Notes: generated from the letters alone by a model not told the origin. Positions 1 through 10,700 are shown, numbered from the stretch's first letter. The stretch: 64,000 bases of DNA from Gnetum montanum (GCA_015680685.1 MNCI01006587.1:444347-508346); one strand, 5' to 3'. Made by a program: numbers and translations.

Positions 1-1165
1 GCTGATCCTGTGTGATTGCAGATGGCCTCGAAACATGGACAACTGGAAGGTCCTTCTCAAGGTGAAAACAAACAATCTCAAAGAGGTGGAAGACAAGATC
101 CTACCAAACAACATGCAAAACAAGAAGAATAGTCATTGAACATTCATCAAGAAGATCCTCCTACCGTACGGTCCAGGTAAGCAGAAGGAGGAGTTGTTGT
201 AGCACCTAAACAGGGACAACATCTCACGTTGCCCCAAGATTGTGTTTAGGCCATCCATGAGAAGTCCACATTCACTATAGTGATTGTGGAATTGAACTTT
301 GAATCTTTTGTAGAGTTCTCTCCTGAGGCCATTAGGGATCACCTCAAAGGATCCCCATTATGGCCTACCCTCTCTAAAAGCAGTGCCTGGTACCTAGGAG
401 AGATGTACCAATTTTGGCACAATAGGGAGCAAGGCACCACTATCAATATTTGTGGTGTGACAGTTGATTTCTCTATGTAGGACATTTTAGAAGTGTTAAA
501 CCTTCCAAATACAGGACCCAAAGTTGCTCAGTTATCCACTCATTCAGACTCCGATGTGTGAGGGGATTGGTTGGAAAAGGTCTATGGTAGAGATAAAACA
601 TTTGGTGAATTGATGATAGAAGAGAGGATTTACTTTAAAATTGGAACATATCACCTCTTCACCATGAAGGGCTTGAAAAGAATATCAACATATGTGGCTA
701 GAGAATGTGTAGTGTTGATGGTAAAGGTTAACGCTAACTTGCCCCATCTTTGAGAAATGAAAGATAGGGAAGATGGCACTGCCTTTGCCTTGTCTTATCA
801 AAAAGCTTTGTCGATGTGCTGGTATTCGAGGGTACACTAATGATGTCTTCTGAAAAGCCCAGACTACTTCATATGCTGAATTGCTAAAGGTGCTAACTCC
901 AAGGAAAAGCACTGGGGAAGAGCTGGGACCAAAACAAGAAGAAGAATGGATGGCTGGACCAACTGCAACTCAACTTGTAGGTCCCAGCCAACCTCCAAGC
1001 ATGGGTCCCAGCCAACAATAGGAAGCAAGACCTAGCACAAGCTAGGATCAACCACCACCGCCGCAAGACTATAGATCATTGATGAGCCATCTCAGGGCCA
1101 TCGTTGAGATGGTCAGTTAGGGAAGTCGTGATGACAAAAATCTCTTCCACATCATCGATGATGCC

Positions 1166-1243
1166 NTAGAATGCCATGGGAGTTGTAGAAGTGGTTGTGG
1201 ACCACATCAAGGAATCATTCAATGTACCTGTTGTACCACCGAN
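1166..1243. other. Assembly artefact: 76 bases placed between two single Ns
   Basis: Positions 1166 and 1243 are N. The 76 bases between them repeat 1408-1483 with one difference (gtggttgtgg against gtggtcgtgg). In the homologous stretch of gypsy II (about 19430-19460) the reading runs straight from gatgctgtacaacct without this insert. The segment is therefore best read as a misplaced contig or gap-fill and not biology. Confidence 0.85.
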
Positions 1244-2049
1244 ATGCCATACAACCTACTATTTCTTTGGATCACACAAGGGGTGAATTTTCTATTCACA
1301 TAGAAGGAGGAGAAAGTAGATGGTCACAACAGATCTTAGGAAATATAAAATCTTTCTAGGTGTAGTTAGAAACTAGTAAAGGGGTCACTGTAGTGGTCAT
1401 GCAATACTAGAATGCCATGGGAGTTGTAGAAGTGGTCGTGGACCACATCAAGGAATCATTCAATGTACCTGTTGTACCACCGATAGATCTCACAGGAGCA
1501 TAAGATGCTCAAACCTTAGCCAGAACCTCAATGACTCCTGCAGAACATGAGGATGCGCTTGATCGATTGCTTCAAACAGGGTAAGTAATGACATCCCTAT
1601 TTTACATACCTCAGGATGTTACAACAATTTAGTCATACCTCATTTCTAGAAAGGGGAAGCTAGTCTTATCAGAAGTGAGGGCCGAGCATGCTAAAGTTGA
1701 GGTGCAAAAACTACAAGAGCAGCTCATGGCCTTACAAGTAGCACAACGGGACCCTTTGCAATTTGTTCCCGTAGACCAGCTGGATAGTTTTAGAATTGAG
1801 CAACTAACTAAGCTAATAACGTAGAATAAAAAAGTATTTGATTGAAAAGAGAAGGTTTTTTAGGATGCCTTGGCTGCAAAGGCACAAACTCATGCACATC
1901 TTAAGGCAGTCAACGCCTTACAAGAAGAAAACAAGCAGCACATTGCAGACAACCTTCGGTTGATCACTGTAGAAAAGCAAAAGAATGTTCTTGAGGAACA
2001 CTTCCATCAATTGCAAGAACAATTCATCTGGGTCAACCAAGACGTAGGT

Positions 2050-2143
2050 TGTTTAGCTAGAGAGAATCGAACCCTCTCGATGGAGGAGGTACGCGNCTGT
2101 TTAGCTAGAGAGAATCGAACCCTCTCGATGGAGGAGGTACGCG
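2050..2143. other. Assembly artefact: 46-base duplication around a single N at 2096
   Basis: The bases 2050-2095 are repeated exactly at 2098-2143 with one N between. The pattern is two overlapping contig ends joined without merging. Gypsy II has one copy only (about 20238-20284). It breaks the ORF2 coiled-coil frame artificially. Confidence 0.9.
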
Positions 2144-3071
2144 CCATTCGTCAAAAGTTAGCTATTGAGATAAGCACGTGGAAAAATGAGGCTAAATGAT
2201 ACGAAAAGCTGAAGGAGCACTTCCAGGATCAGATGAGGATGTAAAAACAAATCCTTGATAAGGAGATCCATATGGCCAAGGCCCACATCAATGCTATCAG
2301 TGCTCAATACACTAACTGGCAGGCCATATTGGACACATATGCCTTCGCCCACCAAGCAGACTTTAAGAGCTAGGTCCTATAGATTCAGGATTTGGCAGAA
2401 TACATGGAGTTGGAAAATCTAAGATATGCCAACCTTTCCATGTTGACAACAAAACACCTAAGGACAGAGCTCGAGTAGCAGGTAGCAACCACCCACATCA
2501 AATACGAAGTAGAATTTGTAGAACGTAAGAAGCTGTTGGACAAACTGGAAGTTGCAAATTCTAAACTTGAGGTGGTGAAAGCCAGCTACCAAGGACAGAA
2601 AGGTGTTGCAACGGACTTGGCTCGATGGCTAGCAGATTTTCAAGAGTACAAGGATAAAGCCAGAGCCTATGAGGAGGAACGACGAGTATTCGTGATTTGG
2701 TATGTCAAGGCCAATCAAATGTTTCCGCAACTACCTTGTCTGTGGGAAGTGCCAACTCCATCAAACATTGGAACATTATTATGGACAACACAAGACCCTT
2801 GGACCAAAGAGGAGAAGCTCCAGGACATACTTCAACATCATTAAGCCTAAAAAATTGGAGCATAAGACAAAGGGAAAGCACTAATGGAGGAGCCACCGCC
2901 ACCTAGAACTACATGAGTTCCACCCATTTTTGTAGATGTAGAACATCATGTGTGTTGTGTCTTCATTTTTTTTTCATTCCACATTGCGGCATAATCCCGT
3001 TTCTTCCCATCTAATAATCCCATACCTATCCACTATGTAATCACTATAACTCAAGGACGAGTTTTCATTCA

Positions 3072-3083
3072 GTCGTGGGGGTA
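3072..3083 (+). other. Polypurine tract of gypsy I
   Basis: gtcgtgggggta lies directly before the TGATGAG start of the LTR. The same tract stands before the 3' LTR of gypsy II, III, H and IV. It is the expected primer site for plus-strand DNA synthesis. Confidence 0.85.
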
Positions 3084-3923
3084 TGATGAGTTGTCATTTG
3101 AGGCAACCATGATATCGCGGTCACGATATAGTGTACATGATATTGCATGCCTAGTTGCAATATTGCATACACGATATCGTAGCCCGCTGCAATGTCTATA
3201 AATAAGAGGCAGCTTTCCCAGTTTTAGGCACTTAGATTTAGTCCCTTAGTGAAACTCTGGCAGTTTTATCCCTTCAGAGATAGAATATTTTCTAGTGTAT
3301 GCCCGCAGTGTGGTGATTGTAATTGTATGGCATCCTTTATTCGAGTGTAATGTACTTGGACACGCACATGACCGACAATAAAGATCGATCTTACTTCATC
3401 ATTGTAGCATTCACTTAGTTTAATCATTTATTTAATTTTCATTTAATGCTTTCCTAGTTAATCTTTCTCACCCTTATCTCATGTTAAAATGCGGAATGAG
3501 TACGACTTGATTATGAGCATTTAAGTGTGACTACTTGGTAACCCAGTAGCGTACCTAGGATCTGCACTTGGTAATCCCAGTGGTAGTCGTGCACGAAGTC
3601 CAAGATGTGTACGGATAATCAAGGAATGGATACTCATCACACTTAGGCTATATTAGATTCTCTTACCCTTTCTCTCTTAGCTTAGATAATATTACTTTCC
3701 ATTGCCCAGGAGTAGCATTAGGTTAGAACCACATCATACACCTCACTCTAGACTAAATCATACATGACAAAGCTAATACTAGTCCAGGTGGGAAGATAGT
3801 GAATTGCGACCTAAGGCTAGCTGTCTAGATGCCACAACTAGTCCATTTGTAGAGTTCGACCGGATCACACATGTAACGCTCGTATTCGTATGGTTGAGTG
3901 TAGGGGTACCTTGCCACTCATCA
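3084..3923 (+). repeat. 3' LTR of gypsy I (GATATC type)
   Basis: It starts TGATGAGTTG and ends CCACTCATCA, 840 bases. Bases 3107-3183 hold a run of near-palindromic units on a GATATC core (gatatcgc, cgatatag, tgatattgca, gcaatattgc, cgatatcgta), followed by the TATA box tataaata at 3197-3204. The lower part has a short internal repeat, ttggtaacccagtagc and ttggtaatcccagtgg, shared by all LTRs of the family. The LTR pair partner is outside the window. Confidence 0.9.
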
Positions 3924-4027
3924 ATAATATAAATCTTAATCATCATGTTAAGCTTCTTAGAATATTTTAGCAATATCCCTCAAGCTTAACATGAAATACA
4001 ATGATATGTTCTAAGCAAAGTGATAAA

Positions 4028-4140
4028 ATAGATACACCCGCAAGATTTATAGAAGTTTATAACTCAGTACTACCTAGTAGAATCAAACCTATGACCTAGG
4101 GTTATTAGGCCAAGACTTGTACCGCTAGGCTAAGACCCTA
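4028..4140 (-). repeat. tRNA-derived SINE-like unit, copy 1
   Basis: Read on the minus strand, it has a pol III A box TAGCCTAGCGG (4132-4122) and a B box-like GGTTTGATTCT (4089-4079) 32 bases apart, which fits tRNA-type internal promoters. The A box lies about 8 bases from the apparent 5' end. The unit closes with a T/A-rich stretch. Copies 2 (4570-4680) and 3 (12695-12820) share the whole length, so it is a dispersed repeat and not a tRNA gene; no cloverleaf or anticodon stem is evident. Confidence 0.6.
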
Positions 4141-4569
4141 TTTAGTTTTATGAAACTTAGATCACTAGGTCTAAGGCAACTAGAAAGAATTTTATGAATC
4201 TTATAAGTAAAAAACACATTAAAGTTATAACACATCTTGAGTACTATAATCATCATGGTGTTGTGTGTTAAAGTTATGCTCTCATAATTAAGATTTATGA
4301 AAAGAGATGAAATTTAATAGACAATGTTCCTATGTTTTTATTATATTATCATGTATGTCATGATCAAACTAGATTCAACACATATATAGGTAAGAAAGAA
4401 TAGTCATATTAATAGAGTGAATGGACACAATAAGTGGTTAATACTAATTAAGGAGCATAAATAATAAAGTTAATTATAATAAAATTTTAACTAATAAGTA
4501 GTATAATGTATCAACATTGTGATGGTGTATGCAAATGTTCATAATGCTAGAACCTGAAACAATTGAAGC

Positions 4570-4680
4570 ATAGATACATGACCATATTTATAGAAGTTTA
4601 TAACTTAGTGCTACCTAGTAGAATTAAACCTATGACTTGGGTTTAGTAGGCCAAGATCCATAACATTAGGCTAACATCTC
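4570..4680 (-). repeat. tRNA-derived SINE-like unit, copy 2
   Basis: It aligns to copy 1 over about 110 bases. A box TAGCCTAATGT is at 4673-4663 and the B box-like GGTTTAATTCT at 4630-4620, minus strand. Compared with copy 1 the boxes have decayed by transitions. Confidence 0.55.
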
Positions 4681-4813
4681 AGTGTTAATGTTCACAATGT
4701 TGCATAATAGAGACATAAACCACCATGTTAAGCTTATTAGAATACATGAAATATTTAACATTATTTTTGTCTATCATGTTGAGGTTCATGAGGTGTTTCT
4801 TTTGGGCTAAAAT

Positions 4814-5797
4814 TAAGGATCAAGAACTAGAAAGAGGGTTGAATAAGTTCCAACCAATGAGATCAAATTCTTGCATAATAGATGTACATGGTTCCCCAAC
4901 TTAGGTACATCCACACTTGGAGGGTAGAATCCTTACACACCTTCAAAATTTGTTTCTTAACAAATGTGGTTTTAAGAACATCATAACCTTTACATAGTCT
5001 TGAGCTTTGCTATGGATGTTTTCTCTCAAAAACATACCCAACCCCTCAAGGTCCCAACAAGCTCAAAGGATGCCTTCTCTCAAGAAGCACATCTATCCCC
5101 TCAAGGCTTATAATGAAAGAGAGAAATATCAAGGAAGAGAATGAACTAAGCTTCTAATTCCTTAATTTTCATCTTAACAAAACATTAAACAACTCAACAA
5201 ATGATATAAAGATAAAGTAAAAAAGTTCTCAAAATATGTATATAATGATTACTTGATCACATGAACAACACCTTTCCCTTTTTCCTAAAAAGGATTGATT
5301 TTCTTTTATAGCCTTGTCAACAGCATGTATCCATTGGAATTCATACAATAGCTAGAAATGGCTAGTTGAGATATCTTCCATGAGCTTGAGATGTCTTACT
5401 ATGTTTTTTATCTTACAGGTAAGATGTCTCATTTATTCTAAGATGTGATGTCTTAACTTAATTCAAGACGTCTTGTCTGAACTTAAGATGTCTCCTATTT
5501 TATGGAGACACCTTTCTTGAGACTAGATCTTCTCAACAGAGATGTCTTGTAGTAGAATGAGATGCCTTATTAGTCTCTAGGATGCCTTCTTTGGAATTTG
5601 AGATTTCTTGCATCCTTGTGATTTTCTCCAAATCCTTGCATTTTCTTGTTGGACTTTAGTATTCTAGTTTGTCAATTCATGCTCTTGTCTTGGTCTCTTT
5701 AATATTCTTTATCCATGTTTCTTAAACCTACAAGATTTCACAAGCACATTTATAAATTCTCCATTTTTAAAGGTTTTGACATACCAAAATGTCAACA
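4814..5797 (-). repeat. 3' LTR of copia A
   Basis: 984 bases, ending in plus orientation with tgtcaaca at 5790-5797 (LTR start on the minus strand). Bases 5370-5600 hold many copies of gagatgtct and its reverse complement agacatct in irregular spacing. The other LTR lacks about 90 bases of this repeat zone. Confidence 0.85.
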
Positions 5798-5960
5798 ATC
5801 TCCTTCTTTTTGGTGAAGTTGAAAACCTTGAGAAAATGGGTTAGCATAAAAATAACAATAAGCATATATTATACAAATAAGAGGTGAAAATACATAATAG
5901 AAAAAACACATAATAATTCCCCTTTTTGGGAATCATCAAAAAGAAGTTCCCCTAAATATG
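5798..5960 (-). other. Polypurine tracts of copia A, several copies
   Basis: On the minus strand CACCAAAAAGAAGGAGAT (5815-5798) touches the 3' LTR. Further tracts AAAAAGGGGAATTATT and AAAAAGAAG/AGGGGAACTTC are at about 5905-5955. Several purine tracts in a row before the 3' LTR are a known trait of Sireviruses. Confidence 0.7.
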
Positions 5961-6013
5961 AGCTCATTCCTTGTCCTCTTATTTTATTTATTTATTTAGA
6001 AAATATATATTTC

Positions 6014-6301
6014 TCACCTGATAGGATATGGTCCTCTTCCCATGTCTTTACATAGAGAAGTAAGTCTTTGTTTATCAAGAGGCTTGGTGAAAGCGTTAGC
6101 AAGTTGACCATTTGTCCCAGTATATTCTAACTTAACATGCTCAAATTGAGTATGTTCTTTGATGAAGTGATGCTGAATTTCAATATGATTTGTATGGAAG
6201 TGTTGAACAGAATTTTTAGTCATGTTAATAACATTATTGTTGTCACAAAAAATAGGCATGTTATTTGATTTTGTTCCTAGATCCTTGAGTGTTTCTTTCA
6301 T
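6014..6301 (-). pseudogene. Copia A RNase H domain
   Basis: A 95-residue open stretch with CDNNNVINMTKN, FHTNHIEIQHHFI and QLANAFTKPLDKQR, which match the end of copia polyproteins (CDN..A....N, H..TKHI..RHHFI, QLAD.FTKPL). It would degrade the RNA strand during reverse transcription. The consensus QLAD is QLAN here, a G-to-A type change. It lies downstream of the RT region, as expected. Upstream frame is broken. Confidence 0.85.
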
Positions 6302-7480
6302 CCAAATAATTTCAGCACAACAACTTCTAGTTGAAGTATATTATGCTTCTGTTATAGATAGTTTTGAGAGGTTTTCTTCTTAGTTGCATAAGAAACATGA
6401 CTCTTCCCTAGAAAGAAGCAGCTAACACTTATGCTTTGATGATCATCTATATATCTTGCTTAATTTGCATTACAATACCCAGCAAGATCAAATGTGGAGT
6501 CCTTTGGATATCAAAGTTCTAGATCAGTAGTATCTTTTAGATAATGAAAAATTCTCTTAATAGCTTTTAAATGAGATTCTTTGGGATTAGCTTGATGCTT
6601 GATATAAATTCCAACACTTAGGTCAATATCAAGTCTACTATTAGTTAGGTATAGTATACTACCAATCATACCTTTATAAAGCTTGAGATAATTGATTTTC
6701 CTTATTCATATTTGCTTAGATTGAAGTGTGCAATCATTGATGTTATCTTAGCTTTCACTTTAGCCAAATGAAATTTTTGTAATAGCTATTTGATGTATTT
6801 TATTTGACAAACAAAGGTCCCACCTTTGGTTTGATTGATTTGAAATCTAAGAAGTTGTTGAGTTTTTACATCATACTCATTTCAAATTCTATTTGCATAA
6901 GATTTGAAAAATTCTTACATAAAATTTCATTAGTAGCTCCAAAAATAATACCATTAACATAAATTTAAACAATAAGTATATCCTTACCATTTTGTTTTAG
7001 AAACAAAGTTACATAATCCCCACCTCTTTAAAACCATTAGACATGAAATGTTATAAGAGACTATCATACCAAGATCTCGGGCTTGTTTGAGCTCATAGAG
7101 AGCCCTTTTTAGTTTAAATACATAATTTGGATGGATAGGATCTACAAATCTTTTAGGTTTCTCAATGTACACTTCCTCTTGAATGGTAAAGCACTTTTAA
7201 CATCCATTTCATATAATATAATTCCTTTTATACTTTCATAAGTTAGAAGAAGTTTGATTGACTCAAGCCTAGCTACAGGAGTAAATTTTTCATCAAAATC
7301 AATGCCCTCTTGCTAATTAGAACCTTTAGTAACTAATCTAGCTTTGTTTTTGATAATGTTTTCATTTTCATCTATCTTGTTTCTAAACACCCATTTGTTT
7401 CCAATAAATTGGTTATTGTTGAGTTTAGAAGTAAGTTCTCCCACACATCATTTTTGATAAATTAATTTAGCTCTTCTTGC
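6302..7480 (-). pseudogene. Copia A reverse transcriptase, broken
   Basis: The best open stretch (7172-6984) has MYIEKPKRFVDPIHPNYV and LKRALYELKQA, the conserved copia RT block VYVEQPPGF...ALYGLKQAP. The catalytic motif normally read YVDDIIFGATNE is YVNGIIFGATNE (6961-6950 for YVNG), so both catalytic aspartates are lost. Stops and shifts lie throughout. Limits are approximate. Confidence 0.8.
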
Positions 7481-7740
7481 ATGGCTAAAATTCATCCTTC
7501 CTCCTTTTCTACCTCTCTAAAGTTTTTGAGCTCAATTTTTGAAAGATAGGCAACATAGGCATACATATCTTTTGTTTGACTCCCAATTTTTATTCCCTCT
7601 ACTACTTTTCCTATAACATCATCAAGGAAATGTGATCTTTAGAGTTTAGGCATTTTGAGCTAATCTAGAGTAGCATCTTCATGTTCACTTTTCATTTTAG
7701 GATATTTTTCAATTTCTATATGGGAAGTGCTAGAGATTTT

Positions 7741-8720
7741 CTAAACATGAATTTCTTCATCATTAGTGTGCAAAGTTGAACCCCAACCATCAATATCATC
7801 TATTTTCACATTTATAGTTTCCTCCACAATGTTAGTTCTTTTGTTGAACACCCTATATGCCCTACTAATTGTAGAGTATCCTAGAAAAATCTCCTTATTG
7901 GTTTTGGGATCAAACTTTCTCAAAGCATCTTTTTCATTCCAAATATAGCATTTTGCACCAAAAACATAAAAGTAACGAATTGAAGGCTTTTTACTAGTCC
8001 AAAGTTCATATGGAGTTTTGGTGGTGAATTTTCTTACTAGAACTCTATTGGAGATGTAGCATGTTGTATTGATAACATTAGCCAAAAGTGATGTGGAATG
8101 TTTCTACAATTTAAAATGATTCTACCCATTTCATTCAGAATCTTGTTTTTCCGTTATACAATTCCATTTTGTTTAGGAGTCATGGGTGTAGAAAATTGAT
8201 GAAGAATATCATTTAACTTATAATATTCTTCAAATTTGACATTTTTTAATTCTCCTCCATTGTCACTTTTGATAGTTTTTATAGTATATCTCTTTTCATT
8301 TTATAGCTAATTACAAATTCTCATAAAATGCTCATAAGCTTCATCTTTGTGATGTAAAAATGCAATCCATGTAAACTGAGAAGAACTAGCAACAATGTTT
8401 AAATAATATCTTTTCTTTTCCAAACTAAGAGTTTGAGAGAGACCAATCAAGTCCATATGAAGCAATTCTAAAGGACATGAGGTGGAGATGCAATTCTTCC
8501 TACCAAACCTTATCCCTTTTTGTTTTGCTTTCTAACAAGCATCATAGGTATTCATGGAAAAATCCTTTAGTTTGGGTAGTCCCTGAGCCATATCTTTAGA
8601 AACAAGAGTTTGAAGAATGTCTTTGTTAATGTGGTCCAATTTTCTATGCCAAATATGAACATCATTTGTATTTCTAATCAAGCACTTGGATTTGAGGTTA
8701 GAAACATCTCCTAAAATAGA
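7741..8720 (-). pseudogene. Copia A integrase with pre-integrase domain, broken
   Basis: From upstream to downstream: IWHRKLDHINKDILQTL and YDAC (the H and C of the zinc-binding pre-integrase region), LLHMDLIGLSQT, KSDNGGELKN (second catalytic aspartate block), then an open 114-residue C-terminal part with TPYELWTSKKPSIRYFYVFG and FLGYSTISRAYRVFN. These are standard copia integrase blocks. At least one stop lies in the zinc-binding region. The protein would insert the DNA copy into the genome. Confidence 0.85.
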
Positions 8721-9060
8721 AGTATAAACATTTTCTTTTCTATTTTCTTCTATAATAATTTTTCCAGAGTAAGGGTCTCTTACTTTACATAAATACTTGA
8801 AAAAGGTAACATCATAGTTTAAATTACAAAGCTAACTTATACTAAGAAGATTATATTTAAGACCATCAACATAAAATACTTGTTTAACAGAAGGTTGATT
8901 CTTACCTTCAATAACACCAATATCTTTAGTTTGAGCTTTTGCATCATCTCCAAAGGTGACTGTTTCATAGTTTTATTTTGAAAATTTTATGAATTAAGAT
9001 TTTTCACCTATCATACGTCTAGAACATCCAAGATCAATATACTAGGTGCATCTTTTAATA
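8721..9060 (-). pseudogene. Copia A aspartic protease, broken
   Basis: On the minus strand YIDLGCSRRMIGEKS at about 9041-8997 corresponds to the copia protease start WYLDSGCSRHMTGDK. The catalytic triplet DSG is DLG here and the tryptophan is a stop. The downstream FGDDAKAQTKDIGVI and VFYVDGLKYNLLSIS match the rest of the fold. It lies between gag and integrase, as in all copia elements. Confidence 0.75.
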
Positions 9061-9779
9061 GCAAAGAAAGCAACTTCAGCAAACATCCCTTTTTTTAGAT
9101 TTCTTCTACTTAGGTCTCCATACTTTTCTTTTCTACAACATACCTTTTTTTGAGCTATTTTAGAAAGGATCAATTATAGTGTTTCAATCACAAATACAAA
9201 AAACTAAATATGCCCAATTTTACCATAATAAAAACAAACCATTTTCCTCATTTTAGCTAAATATTCAAACCTAGGTAAGTAATTCCTCTTGTCTATTAAA
9301 CCTGATGATGCTTTGATGTGAGGATTTCTTGGATTTATGTCTTAAGCCATCTCCTTATTTTTAGTGAGTTTTTCATTGCTAAGTTTTACATATGATAATT
9401 TCTTGTTAATCTACTTATGAGACAATGTTAGCTTTTGAACCTCAGCCTTTAGGTTTGAGTTCTTCTTCTTAAGATTAAAGCATTTAGTATAAAGTTTAGC
9501 TATTTGTACTTTCTTACTATGTAAAGTATTTTTCATTTTATGTATAAATTTTAAAAGGAAATGATCTCACTACAAAGCAACTCATACCTTTCTTTCAATG
9601 TATTCTAATATTCTTTAGTTTCATAATTACAAATTAGATCATTGATGGGTTCCTGATTTTCCAAAGCTATGCACAAAAGATGTGGATCTTTAGCAATATC
9701 ATTCATTTTTTCTTCTTCATCCCAACTCATATAGAGGTTTCTTATTCTCTTTTCTTCAATAGGCACTTTCTTTTACAAC

Positions 9780-10660
9780 TTGCAAGTACTAGGACATTTG
9801 GTGGCCATATGGTGTCTTCCACCACATATCCAACATTCTATTGAAGAGATATCAAGATTAGAAATTTTGAATTACTTACCTTTTATGTTAACTTCACTAC
9901 ATGATTGATTGAAGCTTTTTTTTTTCCTTGCTAGAAACCCTTTTACTCTTCTTGTTAGGAGAGCTAATTCATCATCACTATTTACATCACAACCATGCAT
10001 CTCCTTTTTTTTTTTAAGAACTTTGAAGTGTAATGGTTTTTTCCTTGATAGCACATTCATTGATGAGATTCATCTCATATGCTACAAGTGAAATTTGTAA
10101 TCCTCAAATTTGAGTACTAAGAAATCTCTAATTTCTTCTATGATGGTGATTTTGAATCTAAATTTAGGGAGTAGAGTTCTAATCATTTTAATGATGACTT
10201 CACTCTTAGGTAACTTTTTCCCTGTACCTATAATGACTACTACAAGATCACTGGCCCTAGAGAAATAATCTTTGATTCTTTCACCTTCTTTCATTTTTAA
10301 CTTATCATATTCAAATTGCAAGACTAGGAGTTTGGAATGTTTCACCACTGAGGTTCCATCATAAGTGGCTTATTAAACATTCCAAATTTCTTTGGTAGTT
10401 TTACATCTAGCTATTCTATTAAATTCAAGTTTTCCAAGAGCACAATAGAGATAATTCCTAGCCTTTCAATTAACTCTTGGTAGAGAAGTGTCTATTGAGC
10501 TATTGATGGGATGAGTGTATCCTTCCATGATGGATTGCCATACTTCAAATTCCATGGATTCAAATAATCCTTGCATCCATGCTTTCTAGTATGTGAATTC
10601 AATCCCATTAAACATTAGTGACTTGTTTTAAGGTGTTCCCTCCATGGTCCATTATTAAGT
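9780..10660 (-). pseudogene. Copia A gag with zinc knuckle
   Basis: An open stretch (10348-10082) with LQFEYDKLKMKEGERIKDYF and KMIRTLLPKFRFKITIIEE matches the plant copia gag (UBN2-type) capsid domain. Downstream, CWICGGRHHMATKCP at about 9838-9794 is a complete C-X2-C-X4-H-X4-C nucleic-acid-binding knuckle. The protein would form the particle and bind the RNA. The frame between the two parts is broken. Confidence 0.8.
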
Positions 10661-10686
10661 TGTTACACTCAATCTAGGAGTACCTT

Positions 10687-10698
10687 GCTTTGATACCA
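10687..10698 (-). other. Primer-binding site of copia A (initiator tRNA-Met)
   Basis: Minus strand TGGTATCAAAGC, two bases inside the 5' LTR. The usual copia site is TGGTATCAGAGC, complementary to the 3' end of plant initiator tRNA-Met; one base differs. Confidence 0.85.
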
Positions 10699-10700
10699 CT

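Larger units (their letters stand above)
22..2844 (+). pseudogene. ORF2 of gypsy I: plant-transposon-domain and coiled-coil protein, broken
   Basis: The ATG at 22 follows directly on an AG (gtgattgcag) that looks like a 3' splice site. The frame is broken by several stops (for example near 130) and by assembly errors around 1166-1243 and 2096. The N-terminal third carries WPTLSKSSAWYLGEMYQFW, then TTINICGVTVDFS and later ERIYFKIGTYHLF. These, with the LPFPCLIRKLC-like block in gypsy II, recall the family annotated as putative plant transposon protein domain (Pfam PF20167). From about 1680 the protein is rich in E, K, Q and L with heptad character (such as VNALQEENKQHIADNLRLI), so a long coiled coil is likely. 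It ends near PWTKEEKLQDILQHH. No membrane segment or signal peptide is seen, so it does not look like a typical envelope protein. Function is unknown. Confidence 0.7.
1..3923 (+). mobile_element. Gypsy I: 3' part of an Athila-type Ty3/gypsy element, cut by the window edge
   Basis: The left edge of the window lies just before ORF2 of this element. What follows in order is ORF2 (22-2844), a short untranslated stretch, a purine tract (3072-3083) and a complete 3' LTR (3084-3923). The order and sequence match gypsy II from 18259 to 22082 along the whole length, including the GATATC-rich upper LTR. The five bases after the LTR are ataat; the matching left duplication is outside the window. Gag and any pol cannot be seen. 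It is not possible to tell whether this copy was complete or a pol-less form like gypsy II. Confidence 0.85.
3924..4770. repeat. AT-rich non-coding stretch with direct and inverted repeats and two SINE-like units
   Basis: No ORF of note. A segment catgttaagcttcttagaat (3944-3963) recurs at 4724-4743 with one change, and its core is present inverted at 3982-3993 (aagcttaacatg), giving a perfect 12-base inverted repeat at 3944-3955 and 3982-3993. The pair 3982-3993 and 4724-4735 could also be terminal inverted repeats of a 754-base unit, but no target duplication is visible. Two SINE-like units lie inside. Confidence 0.5.

Noticed and set aside
4079-4132. A functional tRNA gene on the minus strand
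   Set aside because: A and B boxes are present but no cloverleaf arms or anticodon loop could be drawn, and three diverged copies exist; a SINE-like repeat fits better.
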